Assembly (NCBI RefSeq): GCF_003991225.1
Contig: NZ_JTFC01000042.1
Span: 1-64,000, forward strand
Reading direction: 5' to 3'
DNA from: Candidatus Kurthia intestinigallinarum
Lineage (GTDB): Bacteria > Bacillota > Bacilli > Bacillales_A > Planococcaceae
Length of the DNA stretch: 64,000 nucleotides
The stretch's first letter is position 1. Every line of letters begins with the position of its first letter. The notes beneath the pieces were generated by a model, which made no database searches, had not been told where the DNA came from, and saw only the letters and a program-made list of their open reading frames with translations. Made by a program: the position numbers and the translations under genes. Below are positions 63,248 to 64,000 of this stretch, piece after piece.

Positions 63248-64000
63248 TTAAAATGTTTGAATAAAGAAATCGACAACATTATCATATTGTTTTTTCGTAC
63301 TATCACGAACACGTTCAGCGACAGAAGCGCGTGTTGAGTATAAAATTTCACGGTTTTTGGAAACGATTACATCTTCAAAAAAGGCATCGTAGCGTGTATC
63401 TGTATATTGTTCTTTCTCGCTATCACTTGTTAAGTGCTCTCCAGATAATGTGAGCGCAAAATCAGCTAATTCTTTTGGTAACTTAGCTTCGTAATGTTTG
63501 CCATCGACCGTAATTAAAAGCTTGTTTTTCACTGCCTGAACGCGTACATAGCGATCATTCATTATATTATTTGGATACGTCTCGGAATTGACACGAGAAC
63601 CTTGCTGCGTTTCAAGATACGTATAATTGGTTGCTTTACCAAAGGCGTAATTTTCATTTTTCCAATCAATTTCTGGTAAGTTGATTTTTTGAAGCTGGCT
63701 TTTTTTGTAGCCATTTTCTGTTGCAATGAGTAGTTTATTTTTTTGTAAGCTAATTTTAGCTTTTACTACACCGTCGGATAATGTCATGCTTTGTGTGCCC
63801 ATAATAGCCCCATTAAAATCTGCTTCGACAATCGACTGTGCGGGCCATTTTTTCGTTAATGTTGCGGAAACTTCTTTACTCGCCTCAGAGGTTAAAATAA
63901 TTTGTTGTTTTGTAAATTCACCATAACCTTGTTCGACAATCCAATCATTTGCAAGCTTTTTGTTCCCAGTGACCATTTTAATGTCCAAATCAGATTCATC
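63248..64000 (-). CDS. Hypothetical protein of the surface-polysaccharide locus, C-terminal part
   Basis: The frame is open to the window edge; at least 250 residues are visible. It contains Thr/Lys-rich beta-strand segments (TLTKKWPAQSIVEADFNGAI, SSYTRLGH-free) and ends VVDFFIQTF. No family is recognised; it may be a periplasmic or exported protein of the same locus, whose N-terminus lies outside the window. AGGTG lies before the following GH18 gene start. Confidence 0.55.
   Translation of the reverse strand, partial: DESDLDIKMVTGNKKLANDWIVEQGYGEFTKQQIILTSEASKEVSATLTKKWPAQSIVEADFNGAIMGTQSMTLSDGVVKAKISLQKNKLLIATENGYKKSQLQKINLPEIDWKNENYAFGKATNYTYLETQQGSRVNSETYPNNIMNDRYVRVQAVKNKLLITVDGKHYEAKLPKELADFALTLSGEHLTSDSEKEQYTDTRYDAFFEDVIVSKNREILYSTRASVAERVRDSTKKQYDNVVDFFIQTF

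Overview
The window looks like chromosome of a low-G+C, Gram-positive Bacillales bacterium close to Lysinibacillus or Solibacillus (Planococcaceae). The reasons are AT-rich intergenic DNA, strong GGAGG ribosome sites, many U-tailed hairpin terminators, the CsoR/CopZ/CopA set, a small cold-shock protein, a CarD-like protein, and an ATP-grasp ligase of the kind that adds D-aspartate in L-Lys-D-Asp cell walls. The genus is an inference; no rRNA gene is present. I see no phage, insertion sequence, CRISPR array or origin.

Layout. 1-2782: 5' part of a large surface adhesin on the minus strand (special signal peptide, 48-bp repeats, L-type lectin domain, MucBP-like repeats, then 15-bp EPPVV repeats carrying a one-base frameshift at the window edge). 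3.1-18.7 kb: housekeeping and envelope genes (DHA2 efflux pump, ATP-grasp ligase, malate/tartrate dehydrogenase, signal peptidase, subtilisin-like protease, LysM-NlpC/P60 hydrolase, semialdehyde dehydrogenase, C39-like peptidase). 18.8-29.6 kb: a large HTH protein, then a seven-gene acyl-CoA operon and an MFS pump. The operon contains an NDP-forming acyl-CoA synthetase, two MaoC-type hydratase subunits, a thiolase-fold protein without the thiolase cysteine, a DUF35 Zn-ribbon protein and two acyl-CoA dehydrogenases. It matches, gene type for gene type, the actinobacterial igr operon that removes the last side-chain carbons of cholesterol, but with the hydratase and DUF35 halves encoded separately.

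29.7-33.9 kb: a chemoreceptor gene broken by two nonsense codons, then two near-identical FMN riboswitches in series, each with its own terminator, ahead of a short ribE-ribB-ribH operon lacking ribD and ribA. 34.2-41.5 kb: small unknown genes, a FusB-type EF-G-binding protein behind a 12-codon leader peptide and a structured leader, KptA, and a 1286-residue exported phosphoesterase. 41.6-48.8 kb: an acyl-CoA ligase, a chimeric remnant of an MFS gene and an oxidoreductase gene, a nitronate monooxygenase-like enzyme, a MarR-MFS pair with a palindromic operator, and a transglutaminase-like protein. 49.0-52.0 kb: a copper module with two CsoR-type operators. 52.1-60.9 kb: tRNA-Arg(CCU), cold-shock and CarD-like genes, many small unknown genes, a broken small gene, and a LytTR-DUF3021-ABC transporter operon. 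61-64 kb: a surface-polysaccharide locus (nucleotide-sugar dehydrogenase, GH18-like protein, a partial gene).

A roughly 140-bp nested-hairpin intergenic element occurs three times (9.85, 35.7 and 46.3 kb, the last inverted). Five decayed genes (8.24, 29.7-31.3, 44.1-44.8, 44.8-45.0 and 56.8 kb) plus the adhesin frameshift suggest ongoing gene loss. The strongest leads are the igr-like operon, the tandem FMN riboswitches, the FusB leader and the nested-hairpin repeat family.
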